42,125 nt of DNA from Phormidesmis priestleyi ULC007 (GTDB lineage: Bacteria > Cyanobacteriota > Cyanobacteriia > Leptolyngbyales > Leptolyngbyaceae). The translations under genes were made by a program, and so were the position numbers. Below are positions 8,472 through 18,177 of the stretch, piece by piece (within the stretch, counting starts at the first letter, position 1; each line of letters opens with the position of its first letter). The notes beneath the pieces were generated by a model. That model was not told the origin of the DNA, did no database searches, and saw only the letters and a program-made list of their open reading frames with translations. The DNA lies in assembly GCF_001895925.1 (NCBI RefSeq), contig NZ_MPPI01000043.1, positions 1-42,125 of the forward strand. Direction: 5' to 3'.

Positions 8472-9005
8472 TTAGGGAGTCTCAAACTCTAAATGGCTGA
8501 ACAATTCTAATAAACGGGTTGAATCGGTGAGGTAAAGATAGCCGATGAGGGTTTCTAAACTAGTGGCTTGCTGGTAAATTTCGGGATCAACCCGCTTGTG
8601 ACGAGTAGACACCGCATTTCGACCCCGCTTGAGAAGCGCTTGCTCATGACTGGTTAGGTAGGGCTGAAGCGATCGGAGATGCCTCGCTTGACTTTCTGCC
8701 CGCACTTGGGCGACAACTTGCTGATGATAATTCTCTAAACGCCTTGGTGGAAATAGGTAGCAGCGTCGAACGTGAAGTTCATAAACTGCGTCTCCTAAAT
8801 ATGCCAATGCTGCTGGAGAAAGACGCTGCACCTGAGCGAATGAGATGGTTTCAGGCGTACATCGGTCTAACATTAAATCAGCCAGACTGCTGTCTAAAAC
8901 ACCTAAAGGTCTTGGCTCATCTGAAGTCACACGCTTGTCTCGCCTTGCTAATGGCACTTTTTTTAATTTAGTGACACCGACTAGTTTCGATCCTAGCAAA
9001 CTCAT
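8472..9005 (-). CDS. mrnC: Mini-ribonuclease III (23S rRNA maturation)
   Basis: Mini-III is an RNase III catalytic domain without the double-stranded RNA-binding domain; in Bacillus it trims 23S rRNA precursors. Here the domain runs from about residue 62: LSPAALAYLGDAVYELHVRR carries the conserved acidic block, and ATSLETLIGYLYLTD supplies the second acidic site (Glu in the signature helix). KRGRNAVSTRHKRVDPEIYQ lies between them, as in the family. The first 60 residues are a basic extension. The downstream neighbour is the RlmB-type methyltransferase, a pairing also known in Firmicutes, which supports the assignment. Confidence 0.9.
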   Translation of the reverse strand: MSLLGSKLVGVTKLKKVPLARRDKRVTSDEPRPLGVLDSSLADLMLDRCTPETISFAQVQRLSPAALAYLGDAVYELHVRRCYLFPPRRLENYHQQVVAQVRAESQARHLRSLQPYLTSHEQALLKRGRNAVSTRHKRVDPEIYQQATSLETLIGYLYLTDSTRLLELFSHLEFETP

Positions 9006-9067
9006 TTGGGGTTGAAGCTAAATCAAGTCGGAATCGATGAACAAATCTAATCATGACACAAAAGACT

Positions 9068-9092
9068 TGCTACCCAGAGCCTCTGGATAGCA
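9068..9092 (-). terminator. Probable terminator downstream of the STAS-domain gene
   Basis: On the minus strand a 12-bp self-complementary stem (TGCTATCCAGAG / CTCTGGGTAGCA, one wobble) is followed by AGTCTTTTG. It lies 22 bases beyond the STAS stop codon and before mrnC. Confidence 0.65.
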
Positions 9093-9114
9093 GGTGAATG
9101 ATCGACAACCTAAC

Positions 9115-9483
9115 TCAGGCTGCCTTGGCGTTTTCGATCGCTACATCGACAGAGGTTTGAAGCGCCAAGAATTTTTCTAAGCGCACTAACTTGACGGTTT
9201 GAGTCACGCGGGGATTGGTCACAATCTGTAGAGTTCCGGTCGCAGATTGAGCTTTCTTGGCAATTTGCACAAGCGCACCCAGACCAGAACTGTCAACAAA
9301 ATCAATCGTCGAGAGATCCAAAATAACGTGTTTAGGTCCTTCCTCGACACATTTCGTGAGCACCTTACGGAAGGTTGGCTCCGAAAACGCATCGAGTAGA
9401 CCTGTGAGGCGAAATAGCTGGTAATTATCCCTAACTTCGCGAGTGCCTCTCAAGCTTACAGTTAGGTTCAGTGGCTCAGGAAT
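9115..9483 (-). CDS. STAS-domain anti-anti-sigma factor (SpoIIAA-like), probable AUU start
   Basis: This is a single STAS domain of the kind that binds a serine-kinase anti-sigma factor and is controlled by phosphorylation. The target serine sits in IDFVDSSGLGALVQIAKKA, and LDLSTIDF precedes it as usual. No ATG or GTG lies in frame between the upstream stop (TAG at 9493-9495) and the domain. The candidates are ATT at 9483, CTG at 9471 and TTG at 9453. A strong AGGAGG is 5 bases from the ATT but about 17 and 35 from the others, and the ATT start gives the N-terminus (M)PEPLNLTVSLRGTREV. I therefore place the start at ATT. AUU is a rare start, best known in infC. The STAS assignment is sure; the start is well supported but unproven. 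Confidence 0.85.
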   Translation of the reverse strand: MPEPLNLTVSLRGTREVRDNYQLFRLTGLLDAFSEPTFRKVLTKCVEEGPKHVILDLSTIDFVDSSGLGALVQIAKKAQSATGTLQIVTNPRVTQTVKLVRLEKFLALQTSVDVAIENAKAA

Positions 9484-9620
9484 AGAACCCTCCTAGCTCC
9501 AAAATCCAAGAATTTGAGGTTTCAGTATACACCCTTCGCGAGAAGTTTACTACTAGTTTGAGGAAGTTATTAGGGTTAAATTTTGGTGAGTGGTTCTGAA
9601 TTGACTGAATTCAAAATTCG

Positions 9621-10772
9621 TCATTCTTTTGCTTTGTGTTCTTTCATTGCGCCTACAAACTGCTCAAATAGATAATCGGCATCGTGCGGTCCGGGGCTGG
9701 CTTCAGGGTGGTATTGCACTGAGAACATAGGGAGCGTTTTGTGGCGCAATCCTGCGATCGTGCGATCGTTCAAGTTTAAGTGAGTCACTTCGACCGTGGT
9801 GTTGGGGAGGGAATCGGCGGAGAGTGCAAAGCCATGGTTTTGGCTGGTGATTTCGATGCGATCGCGCAACCCCGCAGGCTGGTTTAAGCCCCGATGCCCA
9901 AATTTGAGCTTAAAGGTTTCTGCTCCTAGCGAGAGTCCTAAAATCTGGTGCCCCATGCAGATGCCAAACACGGGCTTTTGAGAGGCAAGCAAAGCTTTTG
10001 TGGTTTCGATTCCTTCCAGATTGGCGGCGGGATCGCCTGGTCCGTTTGAGAGAAAAATGCCATCTGGGTTGTGTTTGAGAATCTCTTCAGGAGACGTATC
10101 AGCCGGAACCACGACTACGCGGCAACCATAGCTGGCAAGCCGTCGCAGAATGTTGCGCTTGATGCCGAAGTCGATCGCCACTACCGTAAACATCTCTTCA
10201 CCGGGCTGGGTAACGGTTGGGCTAAACTCCCAGTTAGCAGTTGTGATCTCAGACCACTCATAAACTTTTGAAGTCGTGACCTCTTTAACTAGATTTAACC
10301 CAGTCATGCTAGGTGCGTCTTGCACTTGCTCTAGCAACTCGCTGGAGTCGAGAATTTCGGTCGAGATGGCACCGTTCATTGCCCCCGTCGATCGAATCTT
10401 GCGCGTCAGAGAGCGGGTATCAATTCCATAAATGCCGATGACGTTGTGCTGCTTGAGATAGTCTGAAATCGACTGAGTTGCGCGCCAATTGCTGGGGCGA
10501 TCGCAGACATTGCGGGCGATCGCGCCTCGCACTTGAGGAGCCGCCGATTCGTCGTCTTCTGGGTTGACTCCGGTGTTTCCTAACTCAGGATAGGTAAAGG
10601 TGACAACCTGTCCTCGATAGCTGGGATCAGTCAGGACTTCTTGATAGCCAGTCATGCCCGTGTTGAAGACGACTTCTCCGATCGTGGTTCCAAGGGCACC
10701 AAACGAAAAACCTTGATAAACTGTGCCATCTGCTAGCACGAGTAGAGCGGGTTGAGCAACGGAGAGAGCCAT
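9621..10772 (-). CDS. carA: Carbamoyl-phosphate synthase small (glutaminase) subunit
   Basis: CarA releases ammonia from glutamine for carbamoyl-phosphate, the shared precursor of arginine and pyrimidines, and works with CarB, which is not in this window. The N-terminal domain is typical ([18 protein letters not shown] ... [20 protein letters not shown]). The C-terminal class I amidotransferase has the nucleophile in [15 protein letters not shown] and the His-Glu pair in [14 protein letters not shown]. The reading frame extends to 10853, but the family start is the ATG at 10772 ([16 protein letters not shown]), giving about 383 residues. No clear ribosome binding site precedes it. It diverges from the protease gene at 10963. 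Confidence 0.95.
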   Translation of the reverse strand: MALSVAQPALLVLADGTVYQGFSFGALGTTIGEVVFNTGMTGYQEVLTDPSYRGQVVTFTYPELGNTGVNPEDDESAAPQVRGAIARNVCDRPSNWRATQSISDYLKQHNVIGIYGIDTRSLTRKIRSTGAMNGAISTEILDSSELLEQVQDAPSMTGLNLVKEVTTSKVYEWSEITTANWEFSPTVTQPGEEMFTVVAIDFGIKRNILRRLASYGCRVVVVPADTSPEEILKHNPDGIFLSNGPGDPAANLEGIETTKALLASQKPVFGICMGHQILGLSLGAETFKLKFGHRGLNQPAGLRDRIEITSQNHGFALSADSLPNTTVEVTHLNLNDRTIAGLRHKTLPMFSVQYHPEASPGPHDADYLFEQFVGAMKEHKAKE

Positions 10773-10962
10773 AAGGGAGAAGGATGAGCAAAAGATCTTT
10801 GGCATTATCGCACGAGTCTTTTTGCTTGTGCTGTTCTTGCTCCCTTTTGTCAAGCTTCTGTGAAATCAGAGTAGTCGATGAACCCACCCAACTATCAGGG
10901 AATGCTAAGTTTGGGAGTATTCATTACTACCTTTTATTTCCTTCCTTCTATTCACCGAAGTT

Positions 10963-11820
10963 ATGCTGAATTCATCCCGGTCTAGCGTTTCGTTGTGGTT
11001 GTTTGCAGGCGTTTTGTCGGTCAGCAGTTTGGCATGCAGCCGCGCTAGCAGTTTTAGTCAAGGGAGTTCTTCAACCCCAGAGCCAAAAGCGTCTGCGGCT
11101 GTGGTTTCCAAACCTGCTGCAAAATCTGCAAAAGTGTCGCAAAGTGAGAATTATCAGTTAGCGATCGACAAAGCTCAAAGTGCGAAAAGCATGAGTCAAT
11201 CTGTGCAGTCGGCAGAAGATTGGAAGCTCGTAGCAAGTCGATGGCAACAGGCGATCGCGCTGCTCAAACAAGTGCCGAAAGCAGACCCTAACAAGAAGCT
11301 TGCCAATCAGAAGCTTGCTGAATATCAGCGCAGTCTCGCCTCAGCGCAAAATCGGGCAGACCAGACGGGGCGCGATCGCGGCGAAACCTTAGAGTCTAAA
11401 ATTGTGATCGATACGCCGATTTCAGATGCGACGGCTCAGGCAAGTGCGTCGAGTTCTGGAGGAAGCTATCGCGCTCGAATTAAGTATCGTCAGAGCCGCA
11501 TTCCGGTGATCGATGTTTTGTTTAATGGCAGCCGTCAGTTTGAAATGATGGTAGACACAGGAGCCTCTGGCACGATGATCACGCCCGACATGGCAGTAGA
11601 ACTGGGCGCAAAAATTGTCGGCTCGACCACTGGAATGACTCCTGCTGGACAAACTGAATTCGCGGTGGCGATGATTAAATCAATTCGGGTTGGCACTCGC
11701 ATCATTCGCAATGTGCCAGTCACGATCGGACCCGTCAGACTTCTGGGTCACGATTTCTTTGGTGGCTGTGACCTCTCAATTAAGCAGGAAACCATTGAGT
11801 TTCAGCAGTGTTCGGGTTAG
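10963..11820 (+). CDS. Lipoprotein with retropepsin-like aspartic protease domain
   Basis: The N-terminus is a lipoprotein signal (hydrophobic helix ending in SSLACS, with Cys as the lipidated residue), so the protein should be membrane-anchored and face the periplasm. A Ser/Ala/Lys-rich helical stretch with a [17 protein letters not shown] segment follows. From about residue 172 there is a clan AA aspartic protease domain: the catalytic motif [10 protein letters not shown], then [16 protein letters not shown] and LLGHDFFGG. One DTGAS per chain means it would act as a dimer, as retropepsins do. The substrate is unknown. Its stop codon overlaps that of trpD. Confidence 0.85.
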   Translation: MLNSSRSSVSLWLFAGVLSVSSLACSRASSFSQGSSSTPEPKASAAVVSKPAAKSAKVSQSENYQLAIDKAQSAKSMSQSVQSAEDWKLVASRWQQAIALLKQVPKADPNKKLANQKLAEYQRSLASAQNRADQTGRDRGETLESKIVIDTPISDATAQASASSSGGSYRARIKYRQSRIPVIDVLFNGSRQFEMMVDTGASGTMITPDMAVELGAKIVGSTTGMTPAGQTEFAVAMIKSIRVGTRIIRNVPVTIGPVRLLGHDFFGGCDLSIKQETIEFQQCSG

Positions 11821-12878
11821 CGGAGAAATTTCACCAAGCGCTCCAAGGTGTCCCACGCTGCCCCGGTTGCCAAAACTTCTTTCGCGAGAGCAATCCCTTG
11901 TGCATAGCTAGTCGTGGCTTCTCCAACTTGCAGAGCCAGCGCTGCATTTAAGGCAACTACATCTTGCTGGGCTGGGGTGCCTTTTCCTTGAAGGACGGCT
12001 TGCAGAATTTCAGCATTGGTCTGCACGTCTCCGCCTCGTAGGGCATCTAGAGGCGCGGGGGCGAGTCCGAGGGCTTTGGGATCGATCGTCGCGGACTGAA
12101 CTTGTCGATCGGACAGGATGGCTAAATCGGTCAGGTCGCCTAACCCGGCTTCATCCAGTCGTTCTCGACCGTGAAGGACAATCGCGCGCTGGGTGCCCAG
12201 TTCATTGAGCGCTTGTGCGATCGTTTCCAGCAGACTTGCATCAAAGACTCCGATCACTTGCCCGCTCGGTCGCAGTGGATTTACCAGCGGACCCAACAAA
12301 TTAAATACCGTCCGCACTTTGAGTAACTGCCGAATCGGTGCCACTGCCTTTAAAGCAGGATGCCACCCCGGCGCAAACAAAAACGTAATGCCAACGACTT
12401 CAACGGCCAATCGAATCTTCTCAGCCGGGGCACCTAGATTAATTCCCAACGCTTCTAGCACGTCAGCAGACCCGACTCGACTCGATGCCGATCGATTGCC
12501 ATGTTTAGCAACCGGAACGCCTGCCGCCGCCGCAACAAAGGCAACAGCGGTCGAAATGTTAAACGTGGATGCTCCGTCGCCTCCGGTGCCACAGGTATCA
12601 ATCAAAGGTATGGCAGAAATTGAAGCTGGAGAAGCCTGCTGTTGTAAGACTCGCGCCATTCCTGCCAATTCTGCGGCAGAAACGCCTTTTGACTGTAGGG
12701 CAGCGAGTAGGGCACCTGACAAAACTGGGGGAACCGCTCCTGCTAACCAGCCTTGCATGAGAGCCGCCGCTTGCGCTTGAGAAAGTGATTGACGATCTAA
12801 CAATTGCTGTAGCAGACTTGACCAGGAACCAACTGTATCTTCAAGTTCTCGATTAGAAATGTTATCTACAACAGGCAT
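11817..12878 (-). CDS. trpD: Anthranilate phosphoribosyltransferase
   Basis: TrpD joins anthranilate to phosphoribosyl pyrophosphate, the second step from chorismate to tryptophan. The 353-residue protein shows the family's sites in order: [17 protein letters not shown] (phosphoribosyl pyrophosphate loop), [20 protein letters not shown], the anthranilate-side [18 protein letters not shown] and the metal region [15 protein letters not shown]. It is not in a trp operon here, which is normal for cyanobacteria. Its stop codon overlaps that of the convergent protease gene by three bases. Confidence 0.95.
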   Translation of the reverse strand: MPVVDNISNRELEDTVGSWSSLLQQLLDRQSLSQAQAAALMQGWLAGAVPPVLSGALLAALQSKGVSAAELAGMARVLQQQASPASISAIPLIDTCGTGGDGASTFNISTAVAFVAAAAGVPVAKHGNRSASSRVGSADVLEALGINLGAPAEKIRLAVEVVGITFLFAPGWHPALKAVAPIRQLLKVRTVFNLLGPLVNPLRPSGQVIGVFDASLLETIAQALNELGTQRAIVLHGRERLDEAGLGDLTDLAILSDRQVQSATIDPKALGLAPAPLDALRGGDVQTNAEILQAVLQGKGTPAQQDVVALNAALALQVGEATTSYAQGIALAKEVLATGAAWDTLERLVKFLR

Positions 12879-13194
12879 GACAGAAATTGATGAAGGGACT
12901 TGAGTTATGTCACCACTTTTTGGAGATTAAACACGATCGACATGCTCTCAAAAGCAAATTCGCTTTATATAGTAAGTGACAAATTATATCAAAACGCTAA
13001 CTTTCTTTTTTTTTGATTCTTATGATTCAAGTGTAAGGGCACTCACAAAAACTGCATTTTCAGTGCTAATTCGCTTAAAACTCAGGGGTGAGTGTGGTAG
13101 ATTACTGCAATTAAGAGCTAGGTATCTTGCATATCCCTGCTGTAAGTTATATCACTCAAGTTAGGGGTGTAAGTAACTCCAGTTTTCGGGCACA
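12879..13194. promoter_or_regulatory. Divergent intergenic region between trpD and the EAL gene
   Basis: This is 316 bases without a convincing gene. It is AT-rich with a T-tract near 13003-13014 and should contain both divergent promoters. I found no strong dyad, riboswitch or attenuator; a 62-codon frame here has no coding look. Confidence 0.45.
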
Positions 13195-14307
13195 ATGCAT
13201 AAATCTTGCGATGAAAGGAAGCTGGTAAGGGTGCAGACTATGAACCTGTTAGATAACTCGTTAAAATTAATTATTCAACCCGACAGTGAAGCAACAGAAG
13301 AGTATATCTATCAGTTGGGCTTTCAAAAGATCACCTTGGTGCCCCAACTTCTTTACCAAGTTGTCATTAATCATCAGCTTCCAGAACTGCTTTCTCAAAT
13401 CAGTCAAATGATTCCAGAGGCGAGTCAGACCTCAGTGCGGTTTTTGCTGACCCGATCGCCGCTAGAGTCAAGAGATCTGCTGGTCGAATTCTTGAATGCC
13501 CAACCCTTGAGCAACACGACGCGGCTGATCAAAAACGCCTGGTTTTTGCAAGTTTTAGCGAGACAACGCCTGTTCTTCAAATATCAACCGATTTTTAATC
13601 TGGCATCGGGGCAAGTTGTCGCTCACGAGTGTTTGGCACGGGCAAAAACTTCCCAAGGACAAAGCTTTGGCGGTCAGCAACTCATTGATGCTGCACTGTC
13701 GATGAACTTGCTCAATGAGTTTGATGATCTGGCTCGATCGTCCTGTCTCGAAGCAGTGGCGCAGATTTCTGCAAAAGTCGGGTCTGCTGAAAGTTCGGCG
13801 ACTTTTTTTATAAACGTGTTGCCCAACGCGATCGGGTGTGACCCCCGTTCATTAGAGCGAAACTTTCAGCAGGTTTTAGACCTTGGCTTGCGTCCTGAAC
13901 AGATTGTCTTTGAACTTACAGAGATAGAAGCGTTAGGGCGCTATCCAGCATTGCCAAGGCTGATCGAGCAGATTCGCGCTTGGGGGTTTGGTTTAGCGAT
14001 CGACGACTTGGGCAGCAATGTCTCGATCGACCATTACTGCATGGAGTTTCGCCCCGATGTGATCAAGCTCGATCGGCGGTTAATTCACGGCTGTAGTCAC
14101 TATACACTCAAGCAAGTGATGATCAAAAGTCTGCTGCATTTTGCCCACGAGATGGAGATTGTGGTCTTAGCAGAAGGCTTGGAAGACGCAAATGATATTG
14201 AGTTTTGCAGTCAGGCAGGCGTTGATTTAGGGCAGGGGTTTGGGTTAGCGTCGCCCGAATTGACCCTGTGGCAACCCTCTGATGAGCAGATGCTAGAAGC
14301 TTGTTAA
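13195..14307 (+). CDS. EAL-domain protein, probable c-di-GMP phosphodiesterase
   Basis: Residues 1-115 form a short N-terminal region of unknown fold (possibly a degenerate sensor), and 120-365 form an EAL domain. The signature EAL is ECL here (HECLAR). The residues that bind substrate and metals are nevertheless all present: Glu145, Asn207 (FINVLP), the Glu of FELTE, Asp270-Asp271 (IDDLG), Lys291 (VIKLDR), Glu327 (AEGLED) and Gln347 (GQGFG). It may therefore still hydrolyse c-di-GMP to pGpG. No membrane helix or signal peptide is present, so it is cytoplasmic. An alternative start is the ATG at 13240 (MNLLDNSLKL), preceded by a better Shine-Dalgarno-like GGAAG / AAGGG. Confidence 0.85.
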   Translation: MHKSCDERKLVRVQTMNLLDNSLKLIIQPDSEATEEYIYQLGFQKITLVPQLLYQVVINHQLPELLSQISQMIPEASQTSVRFLLTRSPLESRDLLVEFLNAQPLSNTTRLIKNAWFLQVLARQRLFFKYQPIFNLASGQVVAHECLARAKTSQGQSFGGQQLIDAALSMNLLNEFDDLARSSCLEAVAQISAKVGSAESSATFFINVLPNAIGCDPRSLERNFQQVLDLGLRPEQIVFELTEIEALGRYPALPRLIEQIRAWGFGLAIDDLGSNVSIDHYCMEFRPDVIKLDRRLIHGCSHYTLKQVMIKSLLHFAHEMEIVVLAEGLEDANDIEFCSQAGVDLGQGFGLASPELTLWQPSDEQMLEAC

Positions 14308-14365
14308 GAGCAGGGTCACGTCGCGTAGGATAATGATTCCGAGAATCTCTACGATCGCTATCATC

Positions 14366-14767
14366 ATGCAGCTTGAGTTTGTCCCGGTTGAAGAGTTTTA
14401 TTTTGCGTTGACGCTGGCAGTGCGGACGCTAGAAGATATTGCGACTCCTAGTTTAGTAGAGCAGGTAAAAGCGAAGCTGACTCAGAAGTTTGGGCAACCT
14501 TCGACGGTGGCTGCTGCGAGTCAAAATAGCTTTAACTACGTCTTTCGCGTCAAAGACTATGATTATTCTCCGGCTCCTCAGCTTATGATTTCTATAGCAG
14601 ATTGGCAGGGCGGTTTGCGCCTCAGCAGCGACTATGGTTGGATGTTGGATGAAGAACGCAAACCTGTGCGAACTGAGCGTTTTGAGCAGCGATCGGCTTT
14701 TTCTCAAGAGGTGCGATCGTATCTCGGAGATTGGTTAGACGTGCCGTTGCTGAAGAGTGATCTATAG
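14366..14767 (+). CDS. Conserved hypothetical protein
   Basis: This is a small soluble protein I do not recognise. It has an acidic first helix (VPVEEFYFALTLAVRTLEDIATPSLVEQVKAKL), then strands (NYVFRVKDYDY, PQLMISIADWQGGLRL) and a charged C-terminal helix. The frame is open from 14333, but the ATG at 14366 (MQLEFVPVEEF) looks more natural. It follows the EAL gene by about 60 bases on the same strand and may be cotranscribed. Its TAG overlaps the stop of the convergent glycosyltransferase inside the palindrome CTATAG. Confidence 0.6.
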   Translation: MQLEFVPVEEFYFALTLAVRTLEDIATPSLVEQVKAKLTQKFGQPSTVAAASQNSFNYVFRVKDYDYSPAPQLMISIADWQGGLRLSSDYGWMLDEERKPVRTERFEQRSAFSQEVRSYLGDWLDVPLLKSDL

Positions 14768-15937
14768 AGTTGCAATCACGTTGGATAAAATGGTCGCCAT
14801 GGCATCGACGCTATAGAGTTCAACACAGCGCTTTCTGGCTTGAAGCCCGCGATCGATCGCTTCCTCAAAATTCTGAAAAATCCACTGAATTTTGGCGGCT
14901 AGTTGGTCGGGTGAATTGGGTGCGACGAGATAGCCCGTGTGATTGAGAATGTCTGGAATATCGCCTACACACGTTGACAGGATAGGCTTTGCCATCGCCA
15001 TGCCGTCGGTGAGTTTGAGCGGGAACTGCGCTTGAGCCGTGAGCGTGTCTCGTTGCGGAACGACAACCACATGAGCCGCAGAAACGATTTCTGGCATTTT
15101 TTCAACAGGTTGCTTGGGCAGCTTAATAATCCAGCGTCCCCAGCGCTCGATTAGAGTGTCGTCATAGTTGTCGTAGGGATTTCCACCAATAATCACCAGC
15201 CGCAAAGTCGGATCATTCAACTGATCGAGGGCGACTAGAACGTCTTCAACACCTTTATGAGGGCGGGGCGCACCTGGAAACATCAAGACTTTGTAGTCTG
15301 ACAAACCATACTGTTTGCGAGTCGCGTCAGGATTGTAGGGGTGAGGACTAAACAGATCAGTGTCTTTGCCGTTGGGTAGATAAACGCCCCCAAATCGGTT
15401 TTTGAGGAATTGAGTATCGATCGTCACGGCATCTGCACGAGCTACCAATCCTTCAGTCCATTTCACATAAAGCGCGTGATCGGGGTGTCTTAATTGACCA
15501 TTTTCTTTCAACAGATCTCGATAAAGCTGTTGGAGAGAAGGGTGATAATTCCAATCGTCTCCACCGTGCCAACTGAGTTCCCAATCGTCCATGTCGAGGA
15601 TTACAGGGCGACGAGTTTGAAGCTTTTTTAACAGCGATAAACCGAAGCTTGTAGGTTTTGGTTTGACTGCATAAATAATATCGCCATCGATTTTTTTGAG
15701 AAGCTGCGAGGCTGATTTTAAGACTTGAGGATAGTTATTTCCAGGCACCGATCGCACCACAATTCCATCAGGCGGAGCGGCATATAATTCGCGCCCAAAT
15801 TGAAATCCGACGACTTCGACCTGATACTTTAGTTTCTTTAAAACTTGTGCTAGAAGAAATGCCCGAACTGCACCGCCACCCGATAAGTCACTGACCACTA
15901 ATGAAACTTTAGTCGTTGATCCAGAAGCAAGATTCAT
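14762..15937 (-). CDS. Glycosyltransferase, GT-B fold (GT4-like)
   Basis: The 391-residue protein has two Rossmann-like halves. The N-terminal acceptor half begins KVSLVVSDLSGGGAVRAFLLA. The C-terminal donor half shows YKVLMFPGAPRPHKGVEDVLVAL, LRLVIIGGNPYDNY and the nucleotide-sugar signature around PLKLTDGMAMAKPILSTCVGD (the usual E-x7-E region is modified). It probably transfers a sugar to a cell-surface or exopolysaccharide chain. The GT2 gene lies only 7 bases upstream on the same strand, so the two form an operon. Donor and acceptor cannot be predicted. Confidence 0.85.
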   Translation of the reverse strand: MNLASGSTTKVSLVVSDLSGGGAVRAFLLAQVLKKLKYQVEVVGFQFGRELYAAPPDGIVVRSVPGNNYPQVLKSASQLLKKIDGDIIYAVKPKPTSFGLSLLKKLQTRRPVILDMDDWELSWHGGDDWNYHPSLQQLYRDLLKENGQLRHPDHALYVKWTEGLVARADAVTIDTQFLKNRFGGVYLPNGKDTDLFSPHPYNPDATRKQYGLSDYKVLMFPGAPRPHKGVEDVLVALDQLNDPTLRLVIIGGNPYDNYDDTLIERWGRWIIKLPKQPVEKMPEIVSAAHVVVVPQRDTLTAQAQFPLKLTDGMAMAKPILSTCVGDIPDILNHTGYLVAPNSPDQLAAKIQWIFQNFEEAIDRGLQARKRCVELYSVDAMATILSNVIATL

Positions 15938-15944
15938 TCATCAA

Positions 15945-16964
15945 TTATCCGCTTTTAGACGGCATCCAACGGGTTAGAGGTTTAGATAATAGATTTAAGA
16001 TTTTTTGAGACAGGCTGCCTTTTTCGTAGAGCAAAGTAGTTGGAAGCAGGCGGCGGATTATAAAAGCGAGATTGAGCGACGATCGTCCCCAAATTTTGAT
16101 TTTCCCATCAGACAAATAGATTGGAAATTGAACAAATTTTGCGAATTGCTCGAACTGAGTTTGATTTTTCTCTTTAATCGCTTCGTTTACGAAAAACATC
16201 AGGCTTTTCTGACAGAATTGCATTAGCTTGGGATGTTGGCTTGCCACTCTTTCATAAAAATCAGCATAGGAATTAACTAAATGATTCCAATCGTTTGTCA
16301 TGTTGGACTGGTGCTTTGTATAAAAGGCCCCAACTAGTGGAGTGTAGACAAATTTAATATCTTCAGCAGCAATTTCTAAAGCAAAGTAGCGATCGACCAT
16401 TGCTTTTAATCCTTCTTGAAGCGGATACTTTAAGAAGATGCTCTTTCGCATCAACGTCGCTTGCTGAAGCGCAGGATGAGGAGAGCTTGATAAAAAATCA
16501 GGAGTCAATAATCGCTCGATTAATTCTTCTTGGGTTAGCGTACCAATGATATTGGGTTGATGATCGATAATTCTTTCGTTTGGGTCGATTAAAACACGAT
16601 CGTAATCACTATAAAAAACGACTTCTCGATCTTCATATCCTGCTAAATGGTCTAGCTGAAATCTAGTTTTGTCTTCATGAATCCAATCATCTGCATCGAG
16701 ACATTGAACCCATTTCCCTTCAGCTTTAGACACTCCAAAATTTCGGGCAGAGGCTAACCCAGCATTTTCTTGAAAATAGTATTTGACGCGAGAGTCTAGA
16801 ATCATTAAAGATTCTGAAATCTGACGAGTGTTATCAGTTGAGCCATCATCGATAATGATGCACTCTAAGTCAGTCAGGGTTTGTGAGAGAACACTCTTGA
16901 CGGAGCGATCGAGATAACGACCCTGGTTATAGCAATTGACAATAATTGAAACAAGCGCTGCCAT
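15945..16964 (-). CDS. Family 2 glycosyltransferase (GT-A fold)
   Basis: This is a GT2 enzyme. It opens ALVSIIVNCYNQGRYLDRSV, followed by LECIIIDDGSTDNTRQIS (the nucleotide-binding Asp) and the DxD-like metal site in VQCLDADDWIHEDK. The C-terminal 140 residues are less conserved and probably set the acceptor. It is soluble, without membrane helices. It is the first gene of a two-gene operon with the GT4-like gene, which suggests joint assembly of a surface glycan. The ATG at 16964 gives the standard N-terminus. Confidence 0.88.
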   Translation of the reverse strand: MAALVSIIVNCYNQGRYLDRSVKSVLSQTLTDLECIIIDDGSTDNTRQISESLMILDSRVKYYFQENAGLASARNFGVSKAEGKWVQCLDADDWIHEDKTRFQLDHLAGYEDREVVFYSDYDRVLIDPNERIIDHQPNIIGTLTQEELIERLLTPDFLSSSPHPALQQATLMRKSIFLKYPLQEGLKAMVDRYFALEIAAEDIKFVYTPLVGAFYTKHQSNMTNDWNHLVNSYADFYERVASQHPKLMQFCQKSLMFFVNEAIKEKNQTQFEQFAKFVQFPIYLSDGKIKIWGRSSLNLAFIIRRLLPTTLLYEKGSLSQKILNLLSKPLTRWMPSKSG

Positions 16965-17009
16965 TTAAATCTCTCCGAATCGGTCTAAAAAATCACTTTA
17001 GTCGTGCGG

Positions 17010-17216
17010 CTAGTCGATAATTTTCAGAGTTCCTTGCTTAATCGAGTCAAAAATGCGGTTGATCGCTCGCAACTCTTGAGAAGTAATTTTATGATTAGAA
17101 AGGAGAAGTGAAGTCAGTTGAGCATATTCTTGGCGGTTTATTTGACCCGCACTTAAAACATGATCGGTTGCCTTCTTGAGAGATGCATTTGACCTGATTT
17201 GACTGACTCGTACCAT
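17010..17216 (-). CDS. Small conserved cyanobacterial protein, function unknown
   Basis: This is a 68-residue soluble, helical protein starting at the ATG at 17216 (MVRVSQIRSNASLKKATDHV); the frame extends three codons further upstream. The middle segment GQINRQEYAQLTSLLLSNHK followed by QELRAINRIFDSIKQG resembles a small helical protein I recall from many cyanobacteria, but I cannot give it a function. It sits 45 bases upstream of the GT2 gene on the same strand and could share its transcript. Confidence 0.65.
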   Translation of the reverse strand: MVRVSQIRSNASLKKATDHVLSAGQINRQEYAQLTSLLLSNHKITSQELRAINRIFDSIKQGTLKIID

Positions 17217-17403
17217 TGTCCCCACTCGCTACTCAGTGTTTTTAAGGTTGTTTTCTTTAGTGTTGACCAAAAAACTTGTTCTAGAACAAAAGTTAGATGA
17301 GAAAACCGTAAAGAGTTGATTAAGCCTTTTCTATCAATTCTTGTACCACTAGTTTTGTTGCTTTGTAGTCAGAGAAAACACGGTTTCCCTCGTAATATCA
17401 CTT

Positions 17404-18177
17404 ATGAACGTCTACCGAATTTCGGCTCTCTCGGACAATTACATCTTTTTGCTGCACGATCCCGATTCTCAAATCGCTGCCGTTGTTGACCCCGCCGAGC
17501 CACAACCTGTGATCCAAAAACTTCAGGAACTAGGCGCAAAACTGGTTGCAATCTTCAACACACACCATCACGGCGATCATGTTGGCGGCAACCGAGATTT
17601 ACTCCATTGTTTTCCAGAGGCGATCGTTTACGGGGGCGCAGAAGATCGGGGCAGAATTCCCGGACAGAGTGTTTTTCTAAAGGATGGCGATCGCGTCAAG
17701 TTTGGCGATCGCTGGGCTGACGTTTTGTTTGTCCCCGGACACACTCGCGCTCATATCGCTTACTACTTCCCGCCGATCGAGGTTGATGCGCCAGGAGAAC
17801 TCTTTTGCGGTGACACATTATTTTCAGGAGGCTGCGGCAGATTGTTTGAAGGAACTCCCGCTCAAATGGTGAACTCTCTCAGCAAAATTCGCGCCTTGCC
17901 TGACAATACGCGAGTTTGGTGCGGCCATGAGTACACGCTCAACAATTTGAAATTTGCAGTGACGATCGACCGAGAGAATGCAGATTTACGATCGCGCTTT
18001 GCAGAAGTGCAAATCGCTCGAAGTCAACATGAAGCCACGATTCCTGCATGGCTAGGGGTCGAGAAGCAGACGAATCCATTTTTGCGATGGGATCAGCCGG
18101 GAGTGAGAAAGGCGATGGGCGATCGCGATCCGATCTCGACGTTTGCAGCCTTGCGGAAACAGAAGGATATCCTTTAA
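17404..18177 (+). CDS. gloB: Hydroxyacylglutathione hydrolase (glyoxalase II)
   Basis: GloB hydrolyses S-lactoylglutathione, the second step of methylglyoxal detoxification. The 257-residue protein has the metallo-beta-lactamase metal motif [10 protein letters not shown] (His54, His56, Asp58, His59), a further His in [14 protein letters not shown], the bridging Asp in [19 protein letters not shown] and the last His in [15 protein letters not shown]. The last three of these are the glyoxalase II pattern. The C-terminal substrate domain is present ([14 protein letters not shown]). It ends in TTAA, shared with the stop of prmA on the other strand. Confidence 0.93.
   Translation: MNVYRISALSDNYIFLLHDPDSQIAAVVDPAEPQPVIQKLQELGAKLVAIFNTHHHGDHVGGNRDLLHCFPEAIVYGGAEDRGRIPGQSVFLKDGDRVKFGDRWADVLFVPGHTRAHIAYYFPPIEVDAPGELFCGDTLFSGGCGRLFEGTPAQMVNSLSKIRALPDNTRVWCGHEYTLNNLKFAVTIDRENADLRSRFAEVQIARSQHEATIPAWLGVEKQTNPFLRWDQPGVRKAMGDRDPISTFAALRKQKDIL

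Noticed and set aside
12193-12780. A 195-codon plus-strand frame inside trpD
   Set aside because: It lies wholly antisense to a gene with complete catalytic motifs, is low in complexity (Ala, Ser, Pro) and matches no family.
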